A stretch of DNA of 64,000 bases from Legionella drozanskii LLAP-1 (GTDB lineage Bacteria; Pseudomonadota; Gammaproteobacteria; Legionellales; Legionellaceae). Position 1 is the stretch's first letter. Each line of letters begins with the position of its first letter. A model generated the notes under the pieces. The model saw nothing but the letters and a program-made list of their open reading frames with translations. It did no database searches and was not told the DNA's origin. The position numbers and the translations under genes are program-made. The stretch spans positions 184,633-248,632 of the forward strand of contig NZ_LNXY01000027.1 of assembly GCF_001467585.1 (NCBI RefSeq), in the 5' to 3' direction. This document shows positions 1 to 8,031 of this stretch, one piece after another.

Positions 1-1
1 T

Positions 2-769
2 TTACCGATTATATTCTGCTGCCAAACGAACCCCTTGCAGCACTAAATCAGGAATTAGATGATCATAAATCCCCTGCTTATCAAATAAAGATGCAAATCC
101 TCCGGTTGCTAAGACTAAAACCTCTTGTCCAGGAAAAGCCTCTTCTTTGATACGATTAATTAATTCACGACAGGCACCTAAAGCCCCATAAAACACACCT
201 GATTGTATGCTCTCAATAGTTGAGCGTCCTACAACCTGCTCGGTTTTCACGATTTCCACTATCGGTAATTTTGCCGTTTTTGAAGCCAGTGCATCAACGG
301 ATAAACGAACGCCAGGCAAAATTGCCCCACCTAAATACCCTTTTTGAGCAGTAATGACACAAAAAGTCGTTGCTGTGCCAAAATCAATGACTACTATATT
401 TTTTCCAGGATAAGCGGCATTTGCAGCTATCGCATTCGCAATACGATCAGCACCCACTTCGATCGGATTGCGATACTTAATATTTAAACCGGTTTTTACC
501 CCGACTTGTAACAGAAAGGGGTCAATTGAAAAATATTTTAAGCAAGCAGCACGCAAAGAATAATCGATTTGAGGTACAACTGAGCAAATTGCAATTTCAT
601 TAATTGCTTCAGGAGAGCATTGATTTTCACGCAAAACTGATTTGAGAAAAATACCTAACTCATCGGAGGTGCTAACCTTTGACGTATGTCGGAAGCGAAG
701 ACGAATCTCTTCTCCAGCAAATACTCCACCATAGATATGGGAATTACCAACATCGATACATAGCATCAT
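2..769 (-). CDS. coaX: type III pantothenate kinase CoaX
   Basis: Phosphorylates pantothenate, the first step of coenzyme A synthesis, in the cytoplasm. The 255-residue length is typical of CoaX. The N-terminal phosphate-binding motif DVGNSH (about residues 6-11), the GADRIANAIAA segment near residue 106 and the second phosphate motif DFGTATTF near residue 129 place it in the type III (ASKHA-fold) family rather than the CoaA or PanK-II types. The protein begins with two Met codons and either could be used; no strong Shine-Dalgarno distinguishes them. The stop codon is at the very edge of the window, so the gene is complete but its downstream neighbour is unseen. RNase P RNA lies upstream on the same strand. 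Confidence 0.96.
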   Translation of the reverse strand: MMLCIDVGNSHIYGGVFAGEEIRLRFRHTSKVSTSDELGIFLKSVLRENQCSPEAINEIAICSVVPQIDYSLRAACLKYFSIDPFLLQVGVKTGLNIKYRNPIEVGADRIANAIAANAAYPGKNIVVIDFGTATTFCVITAQKGYLGGAILPGVRLSVDALASKTAKLPIVEIVKTEQVVGRSTIESIQSGVFYGALGACRELINRIKEEAFPGQEVLVLATGGFASLFDKQGIYDHLIPDLVLQGVRLAAEYNR

Positions 770-840
770 AGTTTAACTCATTGCATCCCTAAATCGGCGA
801 TAGTATGTCGAGTTAGAATGAAAATCAATGGGAAAATAAA

Positions 841-854
841 CTTAAATCGTTAAG
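841..854 (-). terminator. possible rnpB terminator
   Basis: A short 5-bp stem (CTTAA/TTAAG with a CGAT loop) lies just after the RNase P RNA 3' end and is followed on the minus strand by a U-rich run (TTTATTTT). The stem is weak, so intrinsic termination is only likely. Confidence 0.4.
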
Positions 855-856
855 GT

Positions 857-1228
857 GAAGTCGGTCGATAAGCCGGGTTCTGTCGCGGACAATCATTCAT
901 CTAGGGCATGCGTCACCGCATGTCTCAAGCAACCTACCCGAATCCCGTATGGGCCATACGTCTTACCACAAAGGTAAGTAGGATTCCTATTTGGTCTTGC
1001 TCCAGGTGGGGTTTTCCCTGCCACGACTGTTGCCAATCGCGCGGTGCGCTCTTACCGCACCATTTCACCCTTACCTTATTTTCAGTAACTGAAAATTATA
1101 GGCGGTATATTTTCTGTGGCACTTTCCGTAGGCTTTCACCTCCCAGGCGTTACCTGGCACCCTGCCCTCTGGAGCCCGGACTTTCCTCCCTTTGTATTGC
1201 ACAAAGAGCGATTGCCTGACCGACTCTG
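857..1228 (-). ncRNA. rnpB: RNase P RNA (bacterial type A)
   Basis: Catalytic RNA that trims the 5' leaders of pre-tRNAs. Read on the minus strand it starts with GAGTCGGTCAGGCAATCGC, continues with the conserved GGAGGAAAGTCCGGGCTCC block and the GCCAGGTAACGCCTGGG stem. It ends with CAGAACCCGGCTTATCGACC, which pairs with the 5' end to form P1/P2. Length is about 370 nt, normal for the gammaproteobacterial type A RNA. Open reading frames across this stretch are fortuitous. The ends are estimated to within a few bases from the P1 pairing and the upstream promoter. Confidence 0.97.
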
Positions 1229-1234
1229 TTATCA

Positions 1235-1243
1235 ATACTAGCA
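1235..1243 (-). promoter_or_regulatory. extended -10 promoter of rnpB
   Basis: On the minus strand TGC-TAGTAT forms an extended -10 element about 7 nt before the predicted RNase P RNA 5' end. No good -35 hexamer is visible, which is common when the TGn extension is present. Confidence 0.55.
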
Positions 1244-1295
1244 GAGTGCTTAGTGAAAGACCAGGACTTCCTTTCAATCAATGAATCACAAACGG

Positions 1296-1330
1296 AAGAC
1301 GGTCATATTTCGATAAAATATGACCGTCTT
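1296..1330 (-). terminator. strong hairpin downstream of fis
   Basis: A perfect 15-bp inverted repeat (arms 1296-1310 and 1316-1330, loop CGATA) begins about 35 bp after the fis stop codon. An A-rich arm end and a T-rich arm end flank it, so it probably terminates fis and insulates rnpB. The U-run after it is short on the minus strand. Confidence 0.65.
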
Positions 1331-1364
1331 TGTCAAATTTGACATGAGAGATCTGACGGGTTAC

Positions 1365-1649
1365 TTATCCTCGAGTACCGATGAATTCGTCATCAAAATA
1401 GCGCTTTAACTTAGTGCGCAAAGTACCGCGGCTTACACCAAGAACACGAGCTGCTTTAGATTGATTATAACGAGTTAATTCCATAACCGTACGGAATAAA
1501 GGAGCCTCAACTTCTTCAACAATGAGTTGATAAAGATTTAAATTAGATTCTTTATTACCTACTGCTTGCAAGTAACCCTTTACAGCACTAATAACTTGCT
1601 GTGTCAACGCATCACTCTGTTGTTCCACACGCTGCATAACTGCGCTCAT
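1365..1649 (-). CDS. fis: Fis-family DNA-binding protein
   Basis: Small nucleoid-associated, DNA-bending regulator of the Fis family. The C-terminal helix-turn-helix is clear in NQSKAARVLGVSRGTLRTKLKRY (last third of the protein), closely matching Fis of enterobacteria. The N-terminal half carries the dimerisation helices. An upstream in-frame Met exists, but the ATG at 1649 (protein MSAVMQRVEQQ...) has GGAGAGG spaced 5-6 nt before it and gives 94 residues, close to the usual 98. Legionella carries several fis paralogues that regulate virulence genes (family knowledge). Which paralogue this is cannot be told here. It stands alone, with its own promoter and a hairpin downstream. Confidence 0.93.
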   Translation of the reverse strand: MSAVMQRVEQQSDALTQQVISAVKGYLQAVGNKESNLNLYQLIVEEVEAPLFRTVMELTRYNQSKAARVLGVSRGTLRTKLKRYFDDEFIGTRG

Positions 1650-1723
1650 TATCCTCTCCAGACACAAAAATAAAAAAAACGTTAAAAAAAAGCATCAATT
1701 CATAAATGAACATCATGCTCGTA

Positions 1724-1752
1724 ATACTAACAAATATCACAAACTATGTAAA
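1724..1752 (-). promoter_or_regulatory. sigma-70-type promoter of fis
   Basis: On the minus strand TTTACA (1752-1747), a 17-bp spacer and TAGTAT (1729-1724) form a near-consensus promoter. The predicted transcript start is near 1717, giving a leader of about 65-70 nt before the fis ATG. Confidence 0.6.
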
Positions 1753-2015
1753 CATTGTTTGATTGATATTCATTTATTAAGGGAAGCTTAAGTAAATTTA
1801 ATTTATTTTGCAAGCATTTTTGCGCGATCTGAAGCAAATTAATTCACTTTACTAAAAATTAAGCATTAACTGTCTATTAATTGACCATTTAATGCAGAAG
1901 AAGTAAAGACCGGTGGAATTAATTGGTAATTTTGAAAATGCAAATAAATCTTGTTGGATAAAAGGGTTGGTCCATTCACTAATAGGAAGACAATAAATGA
2001 GCTTGGGTCAGAGTT
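1753..2015. other. AT-rich intergenic region, no gene seen
   Basis: Between the fis promoter and the repeat element at 2016 the sequence is AT-rich with scattered stops in all frames. No convincing ORF, RNA gene or repeat was recognised. Confidence 0.5.
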
Positions 2016-2328
2016 TGTTGGGCCAAGGCCGAGGTATCGTCACTTTTTTTTGAACAAAAATAGATGTTGCTCCAATCAGTGGCTCAATCCGTTCGGGCTG
2101 AGTCCTTCGAGTGCCTCAGGATGCTCGGGTGCGCGTAGCGCTGTCTCGAAGCCTTGGGGTGCAAAGCCCCCTTCGAGTGCCTCAGGACAGACCCTTCGAG
2201 AGCCTCAGGACAGGCCTTCGAGACGTCGCTGGCGCTCCTCCTTAGGCTGAACGGTTCAGTAAAACACTGAATTTGACTCGAAATATTATTCAAAAAAAGT
2301 GACGAAACCTCAGGCCAAGGCCCAGCCT
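2016..2328. mobile_element. MITE-like repeat element, copy 1 (complete)
   Basis: About 310 bp without coding capacity. Its ends are inverted repeats: 2031-2054 (starts GAGGTATCGTCAC, then a T-run and GAA) matches the reverse complement of 2289-2311 with few mismatches. Outside these, GGGCCAAGGCC-type palindromes lie at both ends. Inside are several copies of a roughly 20-26 bp unit based on CCTTCGAG(A/T)GCCTCAGGA (near 2103, 2169, 2192 and 2213) and an inner inverted pair, CCGTTCGGGCTGAG against CTTAGGCTGAACGG. It is much more GC-rich than its surroundings. A related copy lies at 17083-17346. No transposase is present, so any mobility would depend on an enzyme encoded elsewhere. Confidence 0.75.
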
Positions 2329-2339
2329 ACTTAGAAGAC

Positions 2340-2705
2340 TTATTCCACCGTAAAACTTTCACCACAACCGCAGGCTCCAGTTTGGTTTGGATTATTAAAT
2401 ACGAACTTGTGATTTAAGCCTTGTTTGACGTAATCAATATTCATTCCTTTAAGATAAGGATAACTAGCTTTGTCGATGTATAATTGATAATTGTTAGGCA
2501 GCTCTTGCACAATGTCATTCGCTTGAGCCGTTGTGACATAATCAACAACATAAGATAAACCAGAACATCCTGTTTTTTTAACGGATAGTCGAATACCTTT
2601 ACTGTCTGTTTGCTTATCAAGATAGGCAATAACATGATGAATAGCCGTTTCACTTAAAGTAACGCTGAACCCTGTTTCGCTTGTATGTTGCATTACTTCG
2701 CTCAT
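2340..2705 (-). CDS. IscA/SufA-type iron-sulfur carrier (HesB family)
   Basis: A-type carrier that accepts Fe-S clusters or iron and passes them to apo-proteins. The three family cysteines are present: Cys47 in TGCSG, and Cys112 and Cys114 in ACGCGESF, with the usual spacing of about 65 residues. The length of 121 residues is slightly above IscA because of an N-terminal extension. Its ATG overlaps the stop of the IscU-like gene by one base (TAATG), so translation is probably coupled. It is the last gene of trmJ-iscS-(IscU-like)-iscA. The family cannot be resolved further into IscA, SufA or ErpA from sequence reading alone. Confidence 0.92.
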   Translation of the reverse strand: MSEVMQHTSETGFSVTLSETAIHHVIAYLDKQTDSKGIRLSVKKTGCSGLSYVVDYVTTAQANDIVQELPNNYQLYIDKASYPYLKGMNIDYVKQGLNHKFVFNNPNQTGACGCGESFTVE

Positions 2706-3094
2706 TATTTCTCCCCTTTTAACTTCAGTTTTATTTTTTCAACTAACTCACGATAACCATCTTCAACTTGTAGAGCAACCGAGTAACGTGTTTTAGGTAT
2801 AGTCAATTCGTCCACTAGTGTCCTGTAATTAAACAGTGGGTGCTTGTCGATTTGACTGCTTTCTAATTGTCGACAAATCCACTCTGCTGCTGCAACTAAA
2901 TAAGGATTTCCATAGGCTTTAAAGCAGGCTTTTAATACTAAACCCTCTTCATTACAGAGCAGGTAAAAGTCAAATACATCGCCTCGACCCGTTTCTCCTC
3001 CGCGATAGTGAGCGCTCAATGGCTGTGTTAAGTCCATTGTCCCAACGTGATTGGGTGTAAAAAAGCAGGATTCTACAACTTCATTATACATCAT
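2705..3094 (-). CDS. IscU-like scaffold protein lacking the ligand cysteines
   Basis: The 129-residue protein aligns end to end with the IscU scaffold: [19 protein letters not shown] fits the IscU start, TGRGDV fits [15 protein letters not shown] fits YGCGSAIA, and [16 protein letters not shown] fits IHCSILAEDAIKAA. At each of the three cluster-ligand cysteines another residue is found: Arg37, Asn63 and Tyr104. The conserved Asp39 is kept. The LPPVK chaperone-binding motif is replaced by LTIPK. It therefore probably cannot build a [2Fe-2S] cluster by the usual chemistry; a regulatory or partner role with IscS is possible (inference). The ATG overlaps the iscS stop by 4 bp (ATGA) and its own stop overlaps the iscA start. 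Confidence 0.85.
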   Translation of the reverse strand: MMYNEVVESCFFTPNHVGTMDLTQPLSAHYRGGETGRGDVFDFYLLCNEEGLVLKACFKAYGNPYLVAAAEWICRQLESSQIDKHPLFNYRTLVDELTIPKTRYSVALQVEDGYRELVEKIKLKLKGEK

Positions 3095-4254
3095 AGTGGT
3101 GATATTTCATGCAATCGATTAACTTGATGACAGATTATAGCAATTACCTGTTTAACTTGCTCCTCGGACGTGAAACGCCCCAAAGAAAGACGAATTGAGC
3201 TATAGGCCAGTTCATCCGACAAACCTAAAGCACGCAGCACATAGGAAGGCTGCATGCTGGCTGCTGCGCAAGCCGAAGTCGTTGAAATCGCTATTTCACG
3301 CAAAGCGTATAAAAGGGAATCACCCTCAATTCCAGCGAAGGTTAAATTAAGATTACCCGCAAGACGTTGATGCTCATGACCGTTTAAACGAATACCAGGA
3401 AGATGCTTAATTCCATCCCATAATTGTTGGCGCAATCCTAAAATAGTCGTTTGCTCGCTGAGGCATTCCGCTTCAGCAATGGCAAACGCTTCTCCCAGAC
3501 CTACAATTTGATGAGTCGGAAGAGTTCCCGAACGTAAACCGCCCTCATGCCCTCCTCCGAAAGACTGAGGTTGCAAACGAACTCTAGGTTTATGACGAAC
3601 GTACAATGCGCCTATGCCCTTCGGTCCATAGATTTTATGTCCGGAGAAAGACATCAAATCGACAGACAAGCGACTTAAATCAATTTCAATTTTTCCAGCG
3701 CTTTGTGCTGCATCGACATGGAAAATAATTCCCTTATCGCGTAAGAATTCTCCGATGGCAGCAATATCCTGAATAACTCCAATTTCATTGTTCGCATGCA
3801 TAATGGAGACGAGAATAGTGTCTTCACGTACTGCTCTTTCTAAATTGTTTAAATCAAGTAAACCATCGGGTTGTGGGTCGAGATAAGAGACTTCAAACCC
3901 TTCTTTCTCGAGCTGTTGAAAACTGTCCAGTACCGCTTTATGTTCAGTTTTCATCGTGATGAGATGTCGCCCTTTACGCTGATAAAAGCGCGTTGCACCT
4001 AAAATAGCTAGGTTATCAGCCTCTGTGGCGCCTGAGGTGAAAACAATTTCTCGGGGCGACGTATGGAGCACTTCAGCAATTTGCAAACGTGCACGCTCTA
4101 CCGCTTCAGCCGCAATTTTTCCATAGATATGGGTTACTGACGCTGGATTCCCAAAATTGTCTTCGGGACCTAAGTACTGCATCATTTTTTCAATAACTCG
4201 CGGGTCGACCGGTGTTGTCGCCATGTAATCTAAATAAATGGGTAATTGATTCAT
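3091..4254 (-). CDS. iscS: cysteine desulfurase IscS
   Basis: PLP enzyme that takes sulfur from cysteine to give alanine and a persulfide for Fe-S clusters and tRNA thiolation. Very similar to E. coli IscS throughout: [13 protein letters not shown] at the start, [20 protein letters not shown] with PLP-lysine 207, and the catalytic loop [10 protein letters not shown] with Cys329. The ATG at 4254 ([10 protein letters not shown]) is preferred over the upstream TTG because GGAG lies about 7 nt before it. The protein has 387 residues and stops right after RLHEISPL; E. coli IscS has a further 15-20 residue tail that helps bind IscU. It follows trmJ closely and overlaps the next gene, so it is operonic. 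Confidence 0.96.
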   Translation of the reverse strand: MNQLPIYLDYMATTPVDPRVIEKMMQYLGPEDNFGNPASVTHIYGKIAAEAVERARLQIAEVLHTSPREIVFTSGATEADNLAILGATRFYQRKGRHLITMKTEHKAVLDSFQQLEKEGFEVSYLDPQPDGLLDLNNLERAVREDTILVSIMHANNEIGVIQDIAAIGEFLRDKGIIFHVDAAQSAGKIEIDLSRLSVDLMSFSGHKIYGPKGIGALYVRHKPRVRLQPQSFGGGHEGGLRSGTLPTHQIVGLGEAFAIAEAECLSEQTTILGLRQQLWDGIKHLPGIRLNGHEHQRLAGNLNLTFAGIEGDSLLYALREIAISTTSACAAASMQPSYVLRALGLSDELAYSSIRLSLGRFTSEEQVKQVIAIICHQVNRLHEISPL

Positions 4255-4266
4255 AGTCAACTCCAA

Positions 4267-5004
4267 TCATTTCTTATTTGCAAATTTCAATGCATATTGC
4301 ACCTGACTTAAAATGCCACGTAAAATACTAATTTCCATATGTTCCAGCTGGGTTCGATTAAACAAACGCCTAATTCGTTGCTGCAAGCGTTTGGTTGGAT
4401 TAGTTGGTTTTAAAAACTCAATCGCAACCATCACTTCATTCAAATGAGCATAAAATTGCTCAATTTCTTCCATTGTTGCTTGGCGATCCTGACGAAGACC
4501 GACTTCAGCGACAGGGGAAAGCAATTTCATGCGCAATTCATAGGCAATAATCTGTACCGCTTGTGCAAGATTCAATGAGCTATATTCTGGATTCGATGGA
4601 ATATTCACGTGGTAGTTACTCCGTAATAATTCCTCATTGGTTAATCCTGCATGCTCACGCCCAAAAACAATGGCGATTTCAGTATTATCAGGCTGTTTAC
4701 AGACTAATTCTGCACAACCAGCTGGTGTCAGTCCGGGTAAGGCGATGCCCCGCGGTCTCGCACTCGTTGCCAAAACCAATTCACATCCTTTCAATGCCTC
4801 GTCCAGTGAAGTCATCACTCGCACGTCATTTAAAACATCGTCAGCACCTGCTGCCATTTCATAAGCCTTTTGGTCAGGAAATGATTTAGGCGATACTAAA
4901 TAAAGATGATGCAAGCCCATTGTTTTCATCGCCCTGGCTGCTGAGCCAATATTTCCTGGATGAGACGTCGCAACTAATACAACACGGATCGAAGCAAAAT
5001 TCAT
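4267..5004 (-). CDS. trmJ: tRNA (Cm32/Um32) 2'-O-methyltransferase TrmJ
   Basis: SPOUT-class methyltransferase that modifies position 32 of several tRNAs using S-adenosylmethionine. Family features are NIGSAARAMKTMGL near residue 18, VFGREHAGLTNEEL near residue 113 and the knot-forming SSLNLAQAVQI near residue 142. The 245-residue length matches E. coli TrmJ (246). The gene heads the Fe-S operon, an arrangement also seen in enterobacteria where trmJ precedes isc genes. No iscR is present between them here. It is divergent from suhB. Confidence 0.95.
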   Translation of the reverse strand: MNFASIRVVLVATSHPGNIGSAARAMKTMGLHHLYLVSPKSFPDQKAYEMAAGADDVLNDVRVMTSLDEALKGCELVLATSARPRGIALPGLTPAGCAELVCKQPDNTEIAIVFGREHAGLTNEELLRSNYHVNIPSNPEYSSLNLAQAVQIIAYELRMKLLSPVAEVGLRQDRQATMEEIEQFYAHLNEVMVAIEFLKPTNPTKRLQQRIRRLFNRTQLEHMEISILRGILSQVQYALKFANKK

Positions 5005-5074
5005 AAGAAAACCACTTATAATTTAATGATAGCAACTATACCAGCAATGACTTCTCTCTGTACAAAAAAAAATG

Positions 5075-5083
5075 TGTTAGAAT
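5075..5083 (+). promoter_or_regulatory. extended -10 promoter of suhB
   Basis: TGT-TAGAAT forms an extended -10 about 30 bp before the suhB ATG in the short divergent region. No good -35 is visible. Confidence 0.5.
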
Positions 5084-5112
5084 CGCGGACTTTGTTGATA
5101 AAGAGTTAACCC

Positions 5113-5904
5113 ATGCAACCATTATTAAATATTGCTATCACAGCTGCACGCCTTGCCGGTGATATTATTATCCGTCATGTCGAACAATTAGACCGAATAA
5201 AAATAACCGCTAAAAGTAGTACCGAATACTTCAGCGAAGTCGATGTAAAAGCAGAACAAGCAATTATTAGCACGATTCACAAGGCCTACCCTGAACATGG
5301 GATTATTGCCGAGGAAAGTGGAATCCAAAACGAGGATGCAGAATCAGTCTGGATTATTGATCCTCTAGATGGCACCACAAACTATTTACATGGTTTTCCA
5401 TCCTATTCTGTGTCCATAGCACATAAAGTTAAAAATCGCATCGAACATGCCGTCGTTTATGATCCACTTCGTCATGAATGTTTTTCAGCTAGTCGCGGAT
5501 GTGGCGCACAGCTCAATGATCGGCGTATTCGTGTTTCCAAGCAAACTCAATTAGACGGTGCCTTATTAGGAACTGGTTTTCCTTTCCGCAATCTAGCACT
5601 CGCTAAACGTTATATGCCAACCTTCGAAGCATTGATGGGTAAATGTGCGGGAGTCCGCAGAACAGGATCTGCAGCACTGGACCTTGCTTATGTAGCCAGT
5701 GGAAGACTTGATGGACTATGGGAATTTGGCCTTCGCCCCTGGGATATCTCTGCCGGTAGCTTACTTATCAAAGAAGCTGGCGGCTTAGTGAGTGACATGC
5801 AAGGCGGAGAAGATTACCTAAAACATGGGGATATAGTTGCAGGAACACCTAAGGTTTTTAAATCCTTATTACAAACCTTGATACCCGTTACGAGACGTTC
5901 ATAA
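5113..5904 (+). CDS. suhB: inositol-1-monophosphatase family protein SuhB
   Basis: Mg-dependent phosphatase of the inositol monophosphatase family. In E. coli SuhB also takes part in ribosomal antitermination complexes (family knowledge). Metal-binding motifs are visible: EE in IIAEESG, WIIDPLDGTTNYLHGFP around residues 83-99, and GLRPWDISAGSLLIKEAGG near residue 211. The 263 residues match E. coli SuhB (267). It is divergent from trmJ and convergent with the EamA transporter, with a shared hairpin terminator between them. Confidence 0.95.
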   Translation: MQPLLNIAITAARLAGDIIIRHVEQLDRIKITAKSSTEYFSEVDVKAEQAIISTIHKAYPEHGIIAEESGIQNEDAESVWIIDPLDGTTNYLHGFPSYSVSIAHKVKNRIEHAVVYDPLRHECFSASRGCGAQLNDRRIRVSKQTQLDGALLGTGFPFRNLALAKRYMPTFEALMGKCAGVRRTGSAALDLAYVASGRLDGLWEFGLRPWDISAGSLLIKEAGGLVSDMQGGEDYLKHGDIVAGTPKVFKSLLQTLIPVTRRS

Positions 5905-5931
5905 ATCGGGGTAGTTGACCACAGATTCCAT

Positions 5932-5959
5932 GTAAGTTGGGTTTCAAGGCCCAACTTAC
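5932..5959. terminator. bidirectional terminator hairpin between suhB and the EamA gene
   Basis: A perfect 10-bp stem (GTAAGTTGGG at 5932-5941 and CCCAACTTAC at 5950-5959) with an 8-nt loop sits between the two convergent genes. Its GTTGGG...CCCAAC core belongs to the palindrome family seen elsewhere in the window. Confidence 0.65.
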
Positions 5960-5964
5960 AGCTC

Positions 5965-6855
5965 TCACAAATTAACTTCTTCGCGAAGCCTAGGTGCAAA
6001 AAATCGTGCACCAAAGATGTTTATAAATAAGCCACTAATGACTAGTAATCCCGCCTCTAATTTCCAAAGATAAAACGGCTCATCTAAAAACAAGACTGAA
6101 CCTAAGACACCCACAACGGGAATGAGCAAGGTAAAAGGGACGATGAGACTCACAGGATAACGACTTACTAACCAATTCCATACCCCATATCCAACCCAGG
6201 TTGAGATATAAACAATATAGAATAAAGATGAAGTGCTTTTCCAAGTTAAATGTTGGAGGCTAGCAATAATCGCGTTTGGACCTTCTATAATGAGAGATAA
6301 AAGTAGTAGAGGAAACCAAGCTACAAAACTCCCCCACACCACTAAAGCCATCATATTGATATGATGAATTTTCTTAGTAATAAGATTGCCTATCCCCCAG
6401 GTTGCCGCTGCAATAAGAATACATAACGACCCTAATAAAGAAACATTTTTATCAAAATGAGTTGCGACCAAACCGATACCTGAGAATGAGATTATTGCAC
6501 CTAAAATCTGCCAAACGGATGTTCTTTCTCCCAATAAAATCACAGCAAAAAACATACTAAAAAATACTTGCGTTTGCATAATTATCGAGCCAATACCCGG
6601 CGTCATTCCTACAGACATTCCAACAAATAAAAATGAAAATTGGAGTGCGAACATGACCAATCCATATAAGGCAATCACCCTGAAGGGCACGGCAGGTCTT
6701 TTAACAAAGAAAATAGCTGGGATACTCGCTAAAATAAACCGCAAACAACAAAGAAATATAGGGGAAATATCTTCAAGCGCTAATTTGACAAAAAGGAAAT
6801 TAAGCCCCCAAACAACAACGACTAAAAGGACGAGGAAAAGATGTGGAATAGTCAT
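5965..6855 (-). CDS. EamA/DMT-superfamily exporter
   Basis: Ten-helix inner-membrane transporter of the drug/metabolite superfamily. The opening LLVVVVWGLNF, the segment PAIFFVKRPAVPF and YGLVMFALQFSFLF resemble E. coli EamA (YdeD), an exporter of cysteine and O-acetylserine. The substrate here is inferred only from that likeness. At 296 residues it is a full-length two-repeat EamA protein: one repeat covers about residues 5-135, the other 150-285. It is convergent with suhB and not in an operon. Confidence 0.88.
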   Translation of the reverse strand: MTIPHLFLVLLVVVVWGLNFLFVKLALEDISPIFLCCLRFILASIPAIFFVKRPAVPFRVIALYGLVMFALQFSFLFVGMSVGMTPGIGSIIMQTQVFFSMFFAVILLGERTSVWQILGAIISFSGIGLVATHFDKNVSLLGSLCILIAAATWGIGNLITKKIHHINMMALVVWGSFVAWFPLLLLSLIIEGPNAIIASLQHLTWKSTSSLFYIVYISTWVGYGVWNWLVSRYPVSLIVPFTLLIPVVGVLGSVLFLDEPFYLWKLEAGLLVISGLFINIFGARFFAPRLREEVNL

Positions 6856-7199
6856 GACTATAACTAAATAAAAAGGAGGCTAGCTATTTTATCATAAAAA
6901 AAGAGCATTCGTTTATAAAATCATTTCTTTTTTGTTAAGCACATTTGAGAAAAAATATAACAAGTTGAGCCAACCTATGTTGGTTTAAGTTCGCCCCGGC
7001 GGACAACGGAAATTCTGTTAGCTGAAGCAAAGAAGCTCTGAAAATAACGCGTCGCCCTTGGTCATGGAGAGGAGCAAGCTTATTATAAAACATCGCTAAT
7101 TAGTTTTCGCTGATAGCACACACTGAGATCATTATATGAACTTACTGATCAAATATATGCTAATATTATAAGCATGATTCCTTCCAGCGATAATCAATT
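6856..7199. other. intergenic region upstream of the 7200 gene
   Basis: 344 bp between divergent genes with no ORF of note. A GC-richer patch (about 6985-7080) includes a small CCAAC/GTTGG dyad near 6970-6985. It may be the remains of an old repeat. The promoter of the next gene is annotated separately. Confidence 0.4.
7158..7166 (+). promoter_or_regulatory. extended -10 promoter of the 7200 gene
   Basis: TGC-TAATAT forms an extended -10 about 34 bp before the ATG at 7200. There is no convincing -35 hexamer. Confidence 0.4.
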
Positions 7200-7871
7200 A
7201 TGCCTATCGATCAATCTGATTTAGAAAAAATGTATGCCCAAGCGGTAGACGACCAATTTAGATCCCCGGTTTTTAGCCGACATGTCGACATTGCACCTCT
7301 TATGAGGTCAATCGCTCGTAATGCTAGTAGGTCTTTGATTAATCTAGAAATTAAAGAAAAGCGAAGGAATATCTATCATGATCAAGCCTTACTTATTGCC
7401 TATATAGAGCAAGAAGCAGCCAGCTTTTATAAACTGAACGGAATGAGTACCGCTTATTTAGACGAGTTCATAAAAGGGAGTCGTTTACCTGACCGTATGG
7501 AAGCTAGAATTATGGCCTTAGTAACTACTCATCCTGAAGCTGACTCCCTGCTTATTCTAAAAAATGCTATTTACAATATCTTGTTAACAACCGCTACAGC
7601 GTCGCGTATCTATAATCAGGAGAGTGCTAGTAAGCGGCTTAATACTCTTTTTTACCCCGAAGACGCTCTCTTTGAAGTGCCAGAAATTAGCGATGAGAAA
7701 TTGGCTGTAGAAACTGAGTTTGTTAGCATGGAAAAAAAATCAGGCGAGTCATCACAACAAAAGCCGGTTTTTAAAAATACTCAAGATACTCTATTCGGCT
7801 CTAAAACTTCGACTAAAAGCACTTCCGAAGATATTATAACAAATGAGCCTCCTAAAATAGGTGGTAACTAA
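7200..7871 (+). CDS. hypothetical protein, possible Dot/Icm effector
   Basis: 223-residue soluble protein of no family I recognise. Residues 1-155 look like a compact, mainly helical domain (MPIDQSDLEKMYAQAVDDQF..., RIMALVTTHPEADSLLILKNAIYNILLTTATASRIYN). From about residue 165 the chain is polar and disordered-looking, rich in Ser, Thr, Lys and Glu, and ends in NEPPKIGGN. There is no signal peptide or membrane segment. A flexible polar C-terminus and a lone position among unknown genes fit a type IVB-secreted effector, but this is inference. No strong Shine-Dalgarno precedes the ATG. Confidence 0.7.
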   Translation: MPIDQSDLEKMYAQAVDDQFRSPVFSRHVDIAPLMRSIARNASRSLINLEIKEKRRNIYHDQALLIAYIEQEAASFYKLNGMSTAYLDEFIKGSRLPDRMEARIMALVTTHPEADSLLILKNAIYNILLTTATASRIYNQESASKRLNTLFYPEDALFEVPEISDEKLAVETEFVSMEKKSGESSQQKPVFKNTQDTLFGSKTSTKSTSEDIITNEPPKIGGN

Positions 7872-8031
7872 GTGAATACCAATAAGGTAAATAGTAGAAG
7901 ATTAGATTTAAGAAGCGGCGAATTGAGCAATTTAAAATAAAAATGGCTAGAAATAAATAGAAAATTGTTGTATTTTTATTGGCCATATTACCTTAGAGCT
8001 AAGACGCAGTTTTGTGACGCAGGAGGATTGA

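Noticed and set aside
908-1277. Open frames of 103 and 68 codons on both strands
   Set aside because: They lie wholly or mostly inside RNase P RNA, whose conserved core and terminal pairing are clear.
1951-2293. Frames of 99 and 69 codons, and similar ones at 17129-17424
   Set aside because: They cover the GC-rich MITE-like repeat copies and reflect stop-poor repeat sequence, not genes; the reading frame is not preserved between the two copies.
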